Source: Cliona cf. orientalis
Taxonomy: Eukaryota > Porifera > Demospongiae > Clionaida > Clionaidae
Length of the DNA: 64,000 bases
Direction: 5' to 3'
Assembly (NCBI GenBank): GCA_963930775.1
Contig: OZ005693.1
Location: 3,472,001 to 3,536,000, forward strand
The notes under the pieces were generated by a model that made no database searches, was not told the DNA's origin, and saw only the letters and a program-made list of their open reading frames with translations. The translations under genes and the position numbers were made by a program. Positions 1-10,789 of the stretch are shown in pieces. How positions within the stretch are numbered: the stretch's first letter is position 1; each line of letters begins with the position of its first letter.

Positions 1-882
1 AAACTGCTTTCGCTGCTCACCTTTCTCAGTCAGTAAGTCCACAAACTGTCCAGTCTTACCTCTGCGCTGTCAGATGTTTTCACATACGAGCTGGTCTGCC
101 AGAACCTGCAGGGAGGTCTCCTCGGCGCAGTTATGTGTTGAAGGGAATTCAGAGGACATCACCTGGTCCCAGTAAATCAAAGCGTCTCCCTATCACACCA
201 CACCTGCTCGAGAGGATTCACGCCCTGTGGTCAAAAGACCAATTGTCTTTCGACAAAACCATGCTTTGGGTAGCATCTTGCTTGGTTTTTTTTTCGGGTT
301 CATGCAATCAGGGGAGTTCATACATGTACATGTATGCTATTCTGTCTGCTAGCATTTCTTTTGGTTCATTTTGTTGTATTATGATATTATGTTAATACTT
401 GATCCATATTGAGGTACTCAATAAGTCATATTTCATTCTTTAGTACTCTTATGTCATCTGGGAGTGTAGTGTATACTACACTTTGGGGATGTCGCTGACA
501 TACACTCCCAGTTCTATGCAAGCATAGCTGTATCTATATGATTGCCTTCATGAATGCTCATGCAAACGGGTTCCTGTAAGCAGTACAATGTTATGTTGCT
601 GGCTGGCAATGTGCTGAATATCAATAATATTGTGTATTGGCTGTATTGGCTGCATTGGCTGTATTGGCTGCATTGCTGTATTGGCTGTATTGGCTGTATT
701 TTGGCTGCATTATTATTTGCTGGGGCCGTGCGGCCCCATCGCTGTTTGGCACTAATGGGGGAGTGGCTCCTGCAGTACTACCAATCACTCATTCCCCTTA
801 TGGGGAAGCAGTAGAGTAATACATAAGACTTAGTGCATGGGGTGGCAGCTGCTGTTGTTAAACGCCTGTAAGGAGTGTTAAG
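1..882 (+). mobile_element. Tyrosine-recombinase element, 3' part, broken
   Basis: The first 300 bases encode a stretch typical of the tyrosine recombinases of DIRS/Ngaro retroelements and Crypton transposons (residues such as RLPITPHLLERIHALW and the FDKTMLW helix). From about base 310 to 882 the sequence matches 17820-18323, the 3' tail of a second copy in this window, and similarity stops at the same base in both, which fixes the 3' end. The element starts outside the window. It is a fossil: broken, several breaks, moderately diverged from the other copy. DIRS/Ngaro versus Crypton cannot be decided without the rest of the element. Confidence 0.6.
634..710. repeat. TTGGCTGYA simple repeat
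   Basis: Seven or so copies of a 9-10 base unit (TTGGCTGTA/TTGGCTGCA) lie in the 3' tail of the tyrosine-recombinase element. The second copy has a shorter run at 18098-18145, so the array varies in length between copies. Confidence 0.85.
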
Positions 883-914
883 TTATAATTGTTAGAATTT
901 ATTTACTGTAATAG

Positions 915-3115
915 TTATTGTTGAGAGTAATATCTCTCAGCAAAGATCTGCTCATTTGGCAACACATCTTCTCTATTTCTGTTCTTGTAAACTCTTCTCA
1001 GAATATAGAGTATGATGCCATTCAATATGAAAAACACTATGACCAGCAATAAGTACCAAAATCTGCAATTGATTATCCCAACTGTTCTCCAAATTGATAG
1101 ATTCATCGTAAATGGTAGAGTGATTGCTACCCCAACCAGTGTGAACAAGATAACACTGCCATAGCCTGCTCCAAATATCAGTCCTCTCATAGAGTATAGG
1201 GAGTTTGGGCACAGATAAACTCAACTCCACCCAAACCAATACATGAGATCGAATTTAAGAAGCTTTGTAGAGCCATCCATCTGATGTCAAAATTGGAGCT
1301 AAGAATACCATGATCTTCATCTAAGAATATGCACTGAATAGTATAGCATTATGGTGTCGTGATTGTGCTATATAATTGTGTCGAGCTATTAGCACGTATG
1401 ATGCAAGCAGCATCATTCTTACTAATTGCAGTATGGCACCAAATGAAAATGTCCAAAAGCACTGTACCCACAAGAAGTATTTGTATAGCACGGGACGCAC
1501 AATAAACTCATACAGTGGTAATAGCACAATTACACTATAAAATGGCACTTGAGTGTATAAGGAATTTAAGTAGCACTGGAGAGTTGGCGTATCAATCTTT
1601 GTTAAGGCTGCAGTGAGGTTATCTCTTAAATTGTTCACCACAAATACAGCACTTAGCATTGCATAGCCAAAGAAGACAAGCATGACTAGCCATAGGAATA
1701 TTTTGGCATCTTCCACCTGCTCTGTTGTGAATGGCCCTCCATACTTGTGCTTACCCAGGTCAGACAGGAATGGAGCTCATCCTCACAGTAGGTGAAGGCA
1801 CTCCGACACCTTGGGTGCTTGTTCTTGATTGCATATTTGATCATAGTAATAAATTTGAAAGGGATTTGAGTGATAGTTTCCTTGATTAATATGTTATCTA
1901 GAGTAAATGACAGACTCAATACTATAGCAAGGCTGGCTGTAGCTACCAATTGCCAGGTTATATCATAATAGTCCTTTTGTAAGCAAGATGTTGCCAGCTC
2001 AATGGCCATTCCACCACTGAAGAAGCTCCACACATACCAGCTTATGAATGTTTGAATCTCTTCAGTTGAAGCATCATGAAGCTGATCAATACCAAATTGG
2101 ATGATGTTGGCTTGACAACCTCCATATCCAATGGCAGCTATTGCTTGAAGTACCGTGTTTATGCTAATAGAACGCAAGCAAAAAAATTAATTTCAAATCT
2201 GGTTTGCGCACTATTAGAGTCAAAATAATTCCAGGAAGTGAATTTTCTTGCGTTAATTAGATGTTGCGTTGTAATAGAACGATCAGCATAGCTTTGAGCG
2301 ACGACGAATAGTGGCTATCGATGGTATCGTACCTGTGCCCCTGGTCCCGATCATCACGAGGGTAGTCTGAGAAAGGCCTTCTGACAGCCGTGCCGCATGG
2401 TTAGCGATCGTGCTGATTGCAGTGCAGTTCCAACTAAGGTCAGTCTCGAGTGTAGTTTAGTACCCTCACGAACGACGAACGACACTTGCGATTTGGCTAA
2501 CAACGAGTCCGAGAGACAGAGCGAGGCTTCCAGAACGGTTCATTACTAAGCGGGTGTGGTTTAACCGTGCAGCACGCGGTTTGAGCATGCGCAATAGCTT
2601 CACCTTAGCACTATTGCGCTAATTGGATTCATAGAAAATAATTACAGACAGTCGCTTCCGTTCTAATAGAATACAAAAAATTCCTGGAATTGAATTTTCT
2701 TGCGGTAATTGGATCATGCGTTCTATTAGCATAAACACGGTAAATGATCTATTATGCACCTCTTATTCATAATTCCGTAGCCATCCACCAATTGTGCTAC
2801 CACTGAGCTTGTGTTCAGCATTGTGCCAATCCACATGATCCATATGCTCCAGCGTATCACACAATAGCGTCCAAGATAGACATCAGCCAGCCACCCGGCA
2901 ATTGGCAGAGTGACACCTACTGTTATGTAGACCTGCTTATTATGATTCGTGTGCACCATAATGTAGTAAAACAGACTCATGATCAGAAAGTTCCATACCA
3001 GCACTAACAGGGCACTTTTATTCTTAAGCTTCCTTACGTGTAGTTTGTAAGTAGATTTGCAGCATCCACAAAGTTGTCTGTTGATGATTATTCTGCTGTC
3101 TAGAATATCATCCAA
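915..3115 (-). pseudogene. POT1: SLC15/POT-like transporter pseudogene, subfamily 1
   Basis: Read on the minus strand, pieces cover the whole family protein: an N-terminal part with RKLKNKSALLVLVWNF and GWLADVYLGRY (3115-2746), a middle part with QANIIQFGIDQL and the central loop (2177-1741), a helix 7-9 part (1716-1321) and a C-terminal part from YSMRGLIFG to the tail RNREDVLPNEQIFAERYY (1210-915). The pieces lie in different frames and a 588 bp MITE sits inside the coding sequence. POT1 is the most diverged member: even the central loop, near-identical elsewhere, has drifted. Not functional as it stands. Confidence 0.85.
2153..2740. mobile_element. 588 bp MITE with TA duplication inside POT1
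   Basis: Both ends carry a perfect 24 bp inverted repeat beginning CCGTGTTTATGCTAATAGAA. TA flanks both sides (2151-2152 and 2741-2742), as left by Tc1/mariner-type transposases. Inside, a stretch of about 45 bp around TGAATTTTCTTGCG occurs twice in direct orientation (near 2240 and 2690). No transposase coding is visible, so it is non-autonomous. Removing it would join the two halves of the POT1 helix 3-4 region, which shows it came in after the gene. Confidence 0.9.
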
Positions 3116-3805
3116 GGCTGTAGTTACAGACTCATTTCATTAGCCATCTCGTATTAATATATTAATTGCTAGCTGTGTTATGTGCATGATTATAATTTAT
3201 TCAGCCTAGCTGTGTAGCTACTGTTTAATGTTTTCTATATAGTAATACTATAATTTGTAGATTTTTTATTCGATATGCGTGATCCCATGGAAGTGAAGAT
3301 TTCTTTATATTTTTATTAACACTTTCATTATGAAGCATAACATGTGCATGACACATATTATCATAGTAACTGTAACAGAGCAATGATATCCTTGAATTAG
3401 GTGTTACTGTAATATTATTATATTTTTCAAACATTATTCCTTGTGATTTATTTTTACTGACAATTGTGTATTTTCATTATATACTGAGTGCCTATTGATA
3501 AGACACACAGTTCATGTTGACTTTGTAGTTGATTGAGCCAGAAATGATCAATCTGGGGCGGTATTTTTTGGTAGCTCATCTGGCCAGCTATTATAGCACA
3601 TAATATTATAAGCTATCCTTTCCACCGGGCCACACATAATATTGATTATTATCCTTTGCACAATCATGTAGTTTGCTTTGACACTGAACATATTGTGTGA
3701 CATGACTGTCACATGTATCAATGATACATATGTTAACGACAATACTTTTACTATCTACCAATATTTAATTTATCAGAAGCATGCACAAAATTAACCAATG
3801 GTTTG
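3116..3805. other. Spacer POT1-POT2, no gene
   Basis: No gene seen. The stretch 3140-3760 is matched in order by broken-up DNA at 7027-9060, downstream of POT3, showing that spacer and gene were duplicated together. This copy lacks the later insertions found in the other. Confidence 0.75.
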
Positions 3806-5431
3806 TTAGTTCACTTGTGAGTAGTATCTCTCAGCGAAGATGTGTTCATTTGGCAGCACATCTTCTCTCTTTCTGTTCTTGTACCACCTTCCAGCAACAA
3901 GGAGTAGGCCACTGAATATGATCATGACAAGTAGCACTGAAAGTAGATACCAAAATTCACAGCTGATGATTCCAGTGGCCCAAGTTGATGGCTGCTCAGT
4001 GAGTGGCCAATAAATGCCATACCCAATCATCATAAATACAAATATACTACCACACCCAGTACCAATGATTAATCCTCTCATGGAGTATGGGGTTTGAGAT
4101 GCAAGAAAATCAATGCCACTAATGCTGAGCACAGTCAGTGAGATTATATCTAGAAGTTGCACAATAGCAATCCAGTGACCATTAAAACTGGAACTTAGAG
4201 CTCCTCGATCATATCTGAAGATGCACTCTGGTGTCGTTTGATTATGGTATTCAGCGTAGGTTTTTCTGGCTATCAAATCAAATACTATGATGATCATAAC
4301 TCTTACTATTTGTATTATTACCACTGATATAAACTTTTTTTGAAGTTTTATTTCTGGAACGCACTTTTGTGTAGTGGGATAAATGATCAATTCATACAGA
4401 GGTATGGCTAGTGCTGCTGCACAGAATCCGATTGTAGTTGTCAGGAATCTCTCCTTGTAACGTTCTGATATAGTTAGTTGTGTGTGTGTAAGAACGTGTG
4501 TCAGTTGCTCTATAGGTCTATGTATAAGGTGATTAACACTCACTAGCACACTTACAAGAGCAATCATAACTAGCAGTCGTAGAAATGTTTTGACATCTTC
4601 CACCTGCTCTGTTGTGAACGGTCCTCCATATTTACTCTTACCAAAGTCAATACGAGAAGGAAGCTCATCTTCACAGTAGGTGAAGGCACTTCTGCATCGA
4701 GGATGCTTGTTCTTGATGGCATACCTAATCACATTGTAGATCAATTTAAATGGATTTTGTGTCACAGGTTCCTTTACTAGACATGAACTGAAGATGAAAG
4801 ATGAGCTGATCACTATTGTAAGGCTTATGCAAGTTACTAGTTGTTCCACAATGTGATTATTATTATCCACACATGTATGAGTTATTTGAAAAAAAGCTCG
4901 GCTACTGACATATGTCCATACATACCAACGTATAAAAGCAGTAATCTCAGTTGTTGAAGCATCTTGGAGCTGGTCTAGTCCAAACTGTATAATGTTGGCC
5001 TGATATCCTCCAAAGCCTATGGCCACGATGACAAACATTGCAACTGAAATCTTTTGAAAGATTTTGTTCTCGTCATTGACCAACAGAGATACAACAGAGC
5101 TGACTGTAGCCAGGATGGAGGCAGCCCACATGATCCACATGCTCCAGTGTATCACTTTGTAGCGTCCAAAGCGAATATCAGCCAGCCACCCAGCAAAGGG
5201 TAGAGTGAAGCCCAAAGCGACTGTACCTATGCTTGCTCCCCCAGGGATTTGCACATATGCTATAAGATATTCAGATGCACTTACCATGAAGAAATTCCAT
5301 ACGAGTATTACAATCGCTCCTTTGTTTTTTAGTTTTCTAATCTGACAAGATGAATTATGGCATGATAGTCTATGATGTACCTCTTTATGAGAACTGTTCT
5401 CAGAAATAACTTCATTGAATTCATTTGCCAT
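3806..5431 (-). CDS. POT2: SLC15/POT-like transporter, intact, subfamily 1
   Basis: A 541-residue single-exon membrane protein of the proton-coupled oligopeptide transporter family (MFS fold), closest in pattern to the SLC15A3/A4 peptide-histidine transporters. Hydrophobic helices run from about residue 38 to 515. Family marks: GWLADIRFGRY at 81-91, GYQANIIQFGLDQL at 142-155, a charged cytoplasmic loop at 241-281, SQTPYSMRG at 445-453, and a conserved tail RKREDVLPNEHIFAERYY at 520-537. Helix 1 (GAIVILVWNFF) lacks the family ExxER proton motif, so ordinary peptide/proton cotransport is doubtful. The first ATG in frame is used; an intronless gene of normal family length. Substrate and membrane are unknown. 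N-glycosylation sequons (NQT at 397) lie in the last third. Confidence 0.88.
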   Translation of the reverse strand: MANEFNEVISENSSHKEVHHRLSCHNSSCQIRKLKNKGAIVILVWNFFMVSASEYLIAYVQIPGGASIGTVALGFTLPFAGWLADIRFGRYKVIHWSMWIMWAASILATVSSVVSLLVNDENKIFQKISVAMFVIVAIGFGGYQANIIQFGLDQLQDASTTEITAFIRWYVWTYVSSRAFFQITHTCVDNNNHIVEQLVTCISLTIVISSSFIFSSCLVKEPVTQNPFKLIYNVIRYAIKNKHPRCRSAFTYCEDELPSRIDFGKSKYGGPFTTEQVEDVKTFLRLLVMIALVSVLVSVNHLIHRPIEQLTHVLTHTQLTISERYKERFLTTTIGFCAAALAIPLYELIIYPTTQKCVPEIKLQKKFISVVIIQIVRVMIIIVFDLIARKTYAEYHNQTTPECIFRYDRGALSSSFNGHWIAIVQLLDIISLTVLSISGIDFLASQTPYSMRGLIIGTGCGSIFVFMMIGYGIYWPLTEQPSTWATGIISCEFWYLLSVLLVMIIFSGLLLVAGRWYKNRKREDVLPNEHIFAERYYSQVN

Positions 5432-6449
5432 TTTTTACATGATGTTTCTCCGTATCTTGGTTTCTCTTGGCTATTGCTTTCAGTAGGACATTTGCAATGA
5501 AAATGTTGTGGTCACTGATGAGTATTGAGAATTGCTGCAGCTCTTAGTGTGCTTGAATGCAGACTTTAGTATACATGGTGCCATTCATTGTACAGTTTTG
5601 GGACATGTTTACTCCTTGTCTTATTCCATTTAGTTTTAGAATTTGTCATTGTACCATTTCATTCGATTTCATGTTTAGAAATTAATACACTTATCAAGAT
5701 TTAATGGAATAGTCCATTGTTTTAATAGCCTGCTCAGCATTTGTACACCTTGCAGGTGACTGAGAGCCACACTAGGTAGCATTCTTAAATGTACTGTAGC
5801 TATGTAACCATCTGCACAACACACAAACGAAGACTCAATTGTATATTGAATAGAATCTCATTGATTTTTAATCTCTGCTACTGAGTCACATACCTTCGCT
5901 CAGTTAATATTTTCTCTAGTAATAGGAATCATAAATCCACAAAGTTATTCATTATCATGCAAAGTGTAAAATATGTACATGTATGTAATGCTTTTATTAA
6001 TTTTCTTGTTAGCCGAGTAGTAATACATGTATGTGGTTCTTTGACTGTAGCTGATCATTGTCTTCTATGGCCCATTAAATATATAGAATGGAGTTTACAC
6101 CAGTTTGGTGCCAGCATAAATTTAATGGAGTTATTTTGTGTGGTGGAATGGACACTATTGCAATAATGCCTGGATATTGCATGACGTGGGAAAATGTAAT
6201 CCTGAATGCTGTTGTCCTTAATTAATTGTATTCTTTTGCATCAAAAATCTGATGCTTGTCACCATCCGATGATAGCATTGTCAATTCTCGTGTAATCATC
6301 CCCACTAGTAGCTATATCTGGACCAGAGCTGACTTGTAAAGTATAGACCCATTGTAGGCGGTGCATTGAATCAGATGACTATAGGCTTGCTACATTTTCA
6401 GATGGTATCACTTTTACTGACTATTCTCATAGGATGAATTATAATGTGC
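5432..6449. other. Upstream of POT2, no gene
   Basis: AT-rich DNA with no convincing gene or transposon end. Any POT2 promoter should lie in its first few hundred bases (minus strand), but no TATA box or other site stands out. Confidence 0.5.
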
Positions 6450-6537
6450 ATGATAGTGAAGCATCCACAAAGTTGTCTGTTGATGGTTATTCTGCTGTCT
6501 AGAATATCATCCAAGGCTGTAGTTACAGACTCATTAC
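6450..6537 (-). pseudogene. Duplicated N-terminal fragment of POT1
   Basis: Nearly identical to 3058-3137, the POT1 start region (ALDDILDSRITINRQLCGC). It is the left end of a duplicated block that continues through spacer DNA into POT3, so the breakpoint of the POT2-to-POT3 block duplication falls inside POT1. Confidence 0.8.
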
Positions 6538-7096
6538 CCCGTGTGTCTATACAAGGGGTAAAGTCATAGGTCGTGTTGTCGTTGTTGTTGTCATTACCAC
6601 AAAAATTGCCATATCTCAAGGTCTAGGCACCTAAGCAACTAGTAAACACAATGAATCATTTGCATTTGGCGAAAGACGGGCTTCAGTGTGCTTTGAATCG
6701 AGGGACATGGCCCACTAGTGTCACAAATAGTGCCTTTTTCTTGGCCTTCGTAACCACGCCTATCGACAGTGCCCACTCAGTGTATTATGCATGCAAGCCT
6801 TGTGCATGCGCATAACATTAATATTATGGGATGGTAAAGGTCGTCAGTAATGCTAGTGGCACGTGTTTGGCTGCTAACTATCCGCAGACTGGAATGCAAA
6901 GCCCCATCGAATCAGAACAGTAAGATATCTACCTAGTCTAGATCTGGTGCAGAGAGAGTCAGTGGTTTTTTGGCTGATATCACCAGGAGCCCTATACTGA
7001 TACAACCAAGGGCTTATGGGGTCCATAAGCCTATAATCTATTCAGCCTAGCTGTGTACTGTTTAATGTTTCTGTATAGTAATACTATAATAATAAT
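6538..7096. other. Extra DNA absent from the paralogous spacer
   Basis: The paralogous spacer (about 3137-3200) goes from the POT1 fragment to the motif TTTATTCAGCCTAGCTGTGT in 60 bases; here about 490 bases intervene. No coding sequence or clean terminal repeats were recognised. Confidence 0.5.
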
Positions 7097-7460
7097 TGTA
7101 CTATGACTAGAGTAAAATTGGGATCAAAGGCACCGCCTGTAGTATATACAATGTAAACCGCTGTCTGCCCACTGTGCAAACTATGGAGTAACCACAGCCA
7201 TGGTATAACTGCCATATACCACAGCTGGTAGATAACGCGTGTATTTACTATGGGCATAGAGCCGTGGTATAACTTCCATATACCACGGTTGGTGGTCATA
7301 GTACAAGCCACTTAGACTATATCCTTATCGTGATTTGTTTGAATTGTACGCTCGAGGCGTGCATTTAAACCACTCGGCTTCGCTTCGTGGTTCGCCTCGT
7401 GGTTTAAATGCCCGCCTCTCGCGTACAATTCAAATAAACCACTCAAGGCTATAGTCTAAC
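7097..7460. mobile_element. Palindrome-rich insertion with foldback end
   Basis: Absent from the paralogous spacer at 3250. It holds two tandem imperfect palindromes, each reading like CCGTGGTATAAC..TATACCACGG (7198-7230 and 7262-7291), then a 148 bp foldback (7312-7459) whose arms of about 60 bases start TTAGACTATA and run through TTTGAATTGTACGC and GCATTTAAACCAC. Probably one or two non-autonomous DNA transposons; the duplication at the target is not clear. Confidence 0.6.
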
Positions 7461-7567
7461 TATAACTTATAGATTTTTGTTCGATACGCATGATCCCAAA
7501 TGAATTTAGCTATTAACATAATTTTTTCGTTATGAAGCATATAAACATGTGCATGACACATAGCTAT

Positions 7568-8363
7568 TATTACGGCGCAATAGACAGCAAAGAAAGCCCC
7601 CAAACAACCACCCAGCTGCCTCTACTATACTAATTTGCTAAGTACTTATCTACCTCTTGAGACCAACATGAGCAGTCTAGCCCCTGGAAACTCCAAGTTG
7701 GTGCCTCTTATTGTATCTAATGCTCACCTTGGTAAGAAAACTAGGGCACCCTCAAACCCATGCAGTTGCTACGTCGGCGAAAGAACCTGATGTTTCTCAT
7801 TCACCCAAGCTGAACGAGTCTAGTACTGGAGGCGAAAACACCCAAAGCTCTGTTGAATCTGATCCTTCTAACGGCCAGTCTACAGCCTTAGACAGTGACT
7901 CGGCACAGCAACATATTGATCTCAAGGCTTGCACTGATGTGAAGTATGAAAAGCGTGGAGGTGTGCATGGAGTGGTAGTGCAGCAACATGACAATGATCA
8001 AACGTGGACACCTGTTTGTGGCAAGAGAAGGAAGAGGATTCCACTTAGCGAGGCTCAATCGGAGAATTCCACCCCACTGCCGTCGTCCACCACCGAGTGA
8101 TGATGACTCCAGTTCAGAATCTGATATCCCACTTACCATCCCTGAAAATGCTACCGTGAACTCAAAGTGGTTGATGACACTCCTGGGATCAGTATCGCCA
8201 CCAGAAAGACACGCTATTGGACACCAATTGCTTCGAGAACTATAGGGCTCAACTAGGAACTCTGCTACTAAATCATAGTGTTTACGCTAGTTTGCATGGT
8301 CAGGATTGGCCTTATGGCTATTCATCTATGCTTTGTCAGTGTTATTCACAACAATTATTATAG
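7568..8363 (+). other. Inserted segment with coding-like remnant
   Basis: About 795 bases absent from the paralogous spacer (near 3365). They contain a 129-residue open stretch at 7711-8100 rich in Ser, Asp, Glu and Gln, ending in a basic patch (CGKRRKRIPLS), followed by a Ser/Asp-rich stretch. The insert ends in a run of eight A. It may be a retrocopied message or the first ORF of a retroelement. No domain is recognised, the fragment looks broken, and the function is unknown. Confidence 0.4.
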
Positions 8364-8462
8364 GAAAAAAAATGATATCCTTGAATTAGGTATTACTGTA
8401 GTATTGTATTTTCCAAACATTATTCCTTGGGGGTATACATATTAACAATTGTGTATTTTCAT

Positions 8463-8792
8463 CAGTGGCGGATCCAGAGGGGGATCCAGGGGTGCACTGG
8501 AACCCCCCTTTGGACTGCATCTAGCACTGAGAAGTATGTATACTGGTTAGGCTGAAAAGGAATCACCCTTTTTGGCTACAGAACTAAGAAAACTGCTGCT
8601 ATGGCTCACCTTAGAATGCTTTAGAAGAAATTCTTTCGAAACCAGATCGATTGGACTGGTAGGGCTGGTAGTTGGTATCAAAAGCGATCGAAATGGGCGT
8701 GGTTAATCCCGAAAGTGGGCGTGGCTTCTAAAATTCACGCGCGCAACGGTTAATCGGAACCCCCCCTTCTAGAAATCCTGGATCCGCCACTG
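8463..8792. mobile_element. CAGTGG-ended 330 bp MITE, 5 bp duplication
   Basis: Ends are CAGTGGCGGATCCAG and its exact reverse complement. TTCAT is repeated on both sides (8458-8462, 8793-8797), and the empty paralogous site at about 3475 has one copy. Related to the element at 33889-34220 in opposite orientation. No transposase inside. The ends recall hAT-type MITEs, though hAT normally gives 8 bp duplications. Confidence 0.92.
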
Positions 8793-9094
8793 TTCATTAT
8801 ATTATACTGAGTGCCTATTGATGAGGCACATTGTCCATGTTGACTTTGTTGTTGATCGAGCCAGAAATGATCAATTTAGGGCGGTATCTTATGGTAGCTC
8901 ATTAATGAAAATCTGGGCAGCTATTAGCACATACCTGCTATCCTTTCCACCGGGCCACACAATATAATTATTATTTCAAGATCATACCATTTGCACAATC
9001 ATGTAGTTCGTTTTGACACTGATACCTACATTAACGATAATACTATTACTAGCTACCAATGTATATTCTTCAGAAGCGTGCACAAAATGGTTTG

Positions 9095-10665
9095 TTAGTT
9101 CACTTGTGAGTAGTATCTCTCAGCAAAGAAGTGTTCATTTGGTAGCACATCTTCTCTCTTTCTGTTCTTGTACCACCTTCCAGCAATTAGGAGTAGGACA
9201 CTGAATATGATCATGACAAGTAGTACTGAAAGTAGGTACCAAAATTCACAGCTGATGATTCCAGTGGCCCAAGTTGATGGCTGCTCAGTGAGCGGCCAGT
9301 AGATACCATACCCAATCATCATAAATACGAATAATACTACTATACGCAGTACCAATTATCAGTCCTCTCATGGAGTATGGGGTTTGAGATGCAAGAAAAT
9401 CAATGCCACTAATGCCGAGCACAGTCGGTGAGATGATATCTAAAAGTTGCACAATAGCAATCCAGTGACTGTTAAAACTGGAACTCAGAGCTCCTTGATC
9501 ATATCTGAAGATACACTCTAAGGTTGTTTGATTATTGTGTTCAGCGTAGGTTTTCCTGGCTATCAAATCAAATGCTATGATGATGATAAGTCTTATTATT
9601 TGCATTATTACACCTGATAGAAATTTTTGGTATATTTTTGTTTCTGGTGTGCACTTTTGTATAGTGGGATAAACGATCAATTCATACAGAGGTATGGCTA
9701 GTGCTGCTGCACAGAATCCGATTGTAGTTGTTAGAAATCTCTCCTTGTAACATTTTGGTATAGTGGATTGTGTACGTTTAAGAACATGTATCAGTTACTC
9801 AAGTGGTCTATATGTGAGAAGCATATCGCTGACTAGCACACTTACAAGAGCAACCATAAGTAGCAGTCGTAGAAATGTTTTGACATCTTCCACCTGCTCT
9901 GTTGTGAATGGTCCTCCATATTTACTCTTACCAAAGTCAATACGAGAAGGAAGCTCATCTTCACAGTAGGTGAAGGCACTTCTACATCTTGGGTGCTTCT
10001 GCTTGATGGCATACCTAATCACTTTGTAGATCAGTTTGAATGGATTTTGTGTCATAGGTTCCTTTACTAGACATGAGCTGAAGATGAAAGATGAACTGAT
10101 CACTATTGTAAGGCTTATGCAAGTTACTAGTTGTTCCACGATGTGATTATTATTGTATGAGTAGTTTGAAAAACAGCACGGCTACTGACAACTGTCCATG
10201 CATACCAACGTATGAAAGCAGTAATCTCAGTCGTTGAAGCATCTTGGAGCTGGTCTAGTCCAAACTGGATGATGTTGGCCTGATATCCTCCAAAGCCTAT
10301 GGCCACGATGACAAACATTGCAACTGAAATTTTTTGAAAGATTTTGTTGTCGTCATTGACCAACAGAGATACAACAGAGCTGACTGTAGCCAGCATTGAG
10401 GCAATCCACATGACCCACATGCTCCAGTGTATCACCTTGTAGCGTCCAAAGCGTATATCAGCCAGCCACCCAGCAAAGGGTAGAGTGAAACCCAAAGCAA
10501 CTGTACCAACGCTTGCTCCCCCAGGGATTTTCACATATGCCATGAGATATTCAGATACGCTTATCATGAAGAAATTCCAAACAAGTATTATGATCGCTCC
10601 TTTATTCTTTAGTTTTCTAATCTGATAAGATAAAGTACAACGTGATAGTCTATGATGTACCTCTC
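9095..10665 (-). pseudogene. POT3: recent pseudogene copy of POT2
   Basis: Closely similar to POT2 along almost its full length (FGLDQLQDASTTEITAFIRWY, central loop, SQTPYSMRG, tail RYYSQVN). The frame is broken near 9340 (extra base), by a TGA near 9800 and by a deletion near 10140 after MEQLVT, so no full protein can be made. The 5' end stops matching POT2 near 10665, where the POT2-type start is missing and replaced by a rearranged sequence. Downstream DNA matches that of POT2, so this is a block duplication followed by decay. Confidence 0.9.
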
Positions 10666-10709
10666 TCTGGCTGTAATTGCTTTCAGTATGATATTTACAA
10701 GGAAAATTA

Positions 10710-10789
10710 ATTGCTGTTGGAAGGTGGTATAAGAACAGAAAAAGAGAAGATGTGCTACCAATGAACACATCTTGGCTGAGAGATACTAT
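10710..10789 (+). pseudogene. Inverted POT C-terminal fragment
   Basis: On the plus strand, opposite to every other copy, this piece matches the last ~27 codons of a subfamily 1 gene (GRWYKNRKREDVLPNEHIFAERYY region) with small changes. It abuts the damaged 5' end of POT3, so an inversion or template switch joined a gene tail head-on to POT3. Confidence 0.8.
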
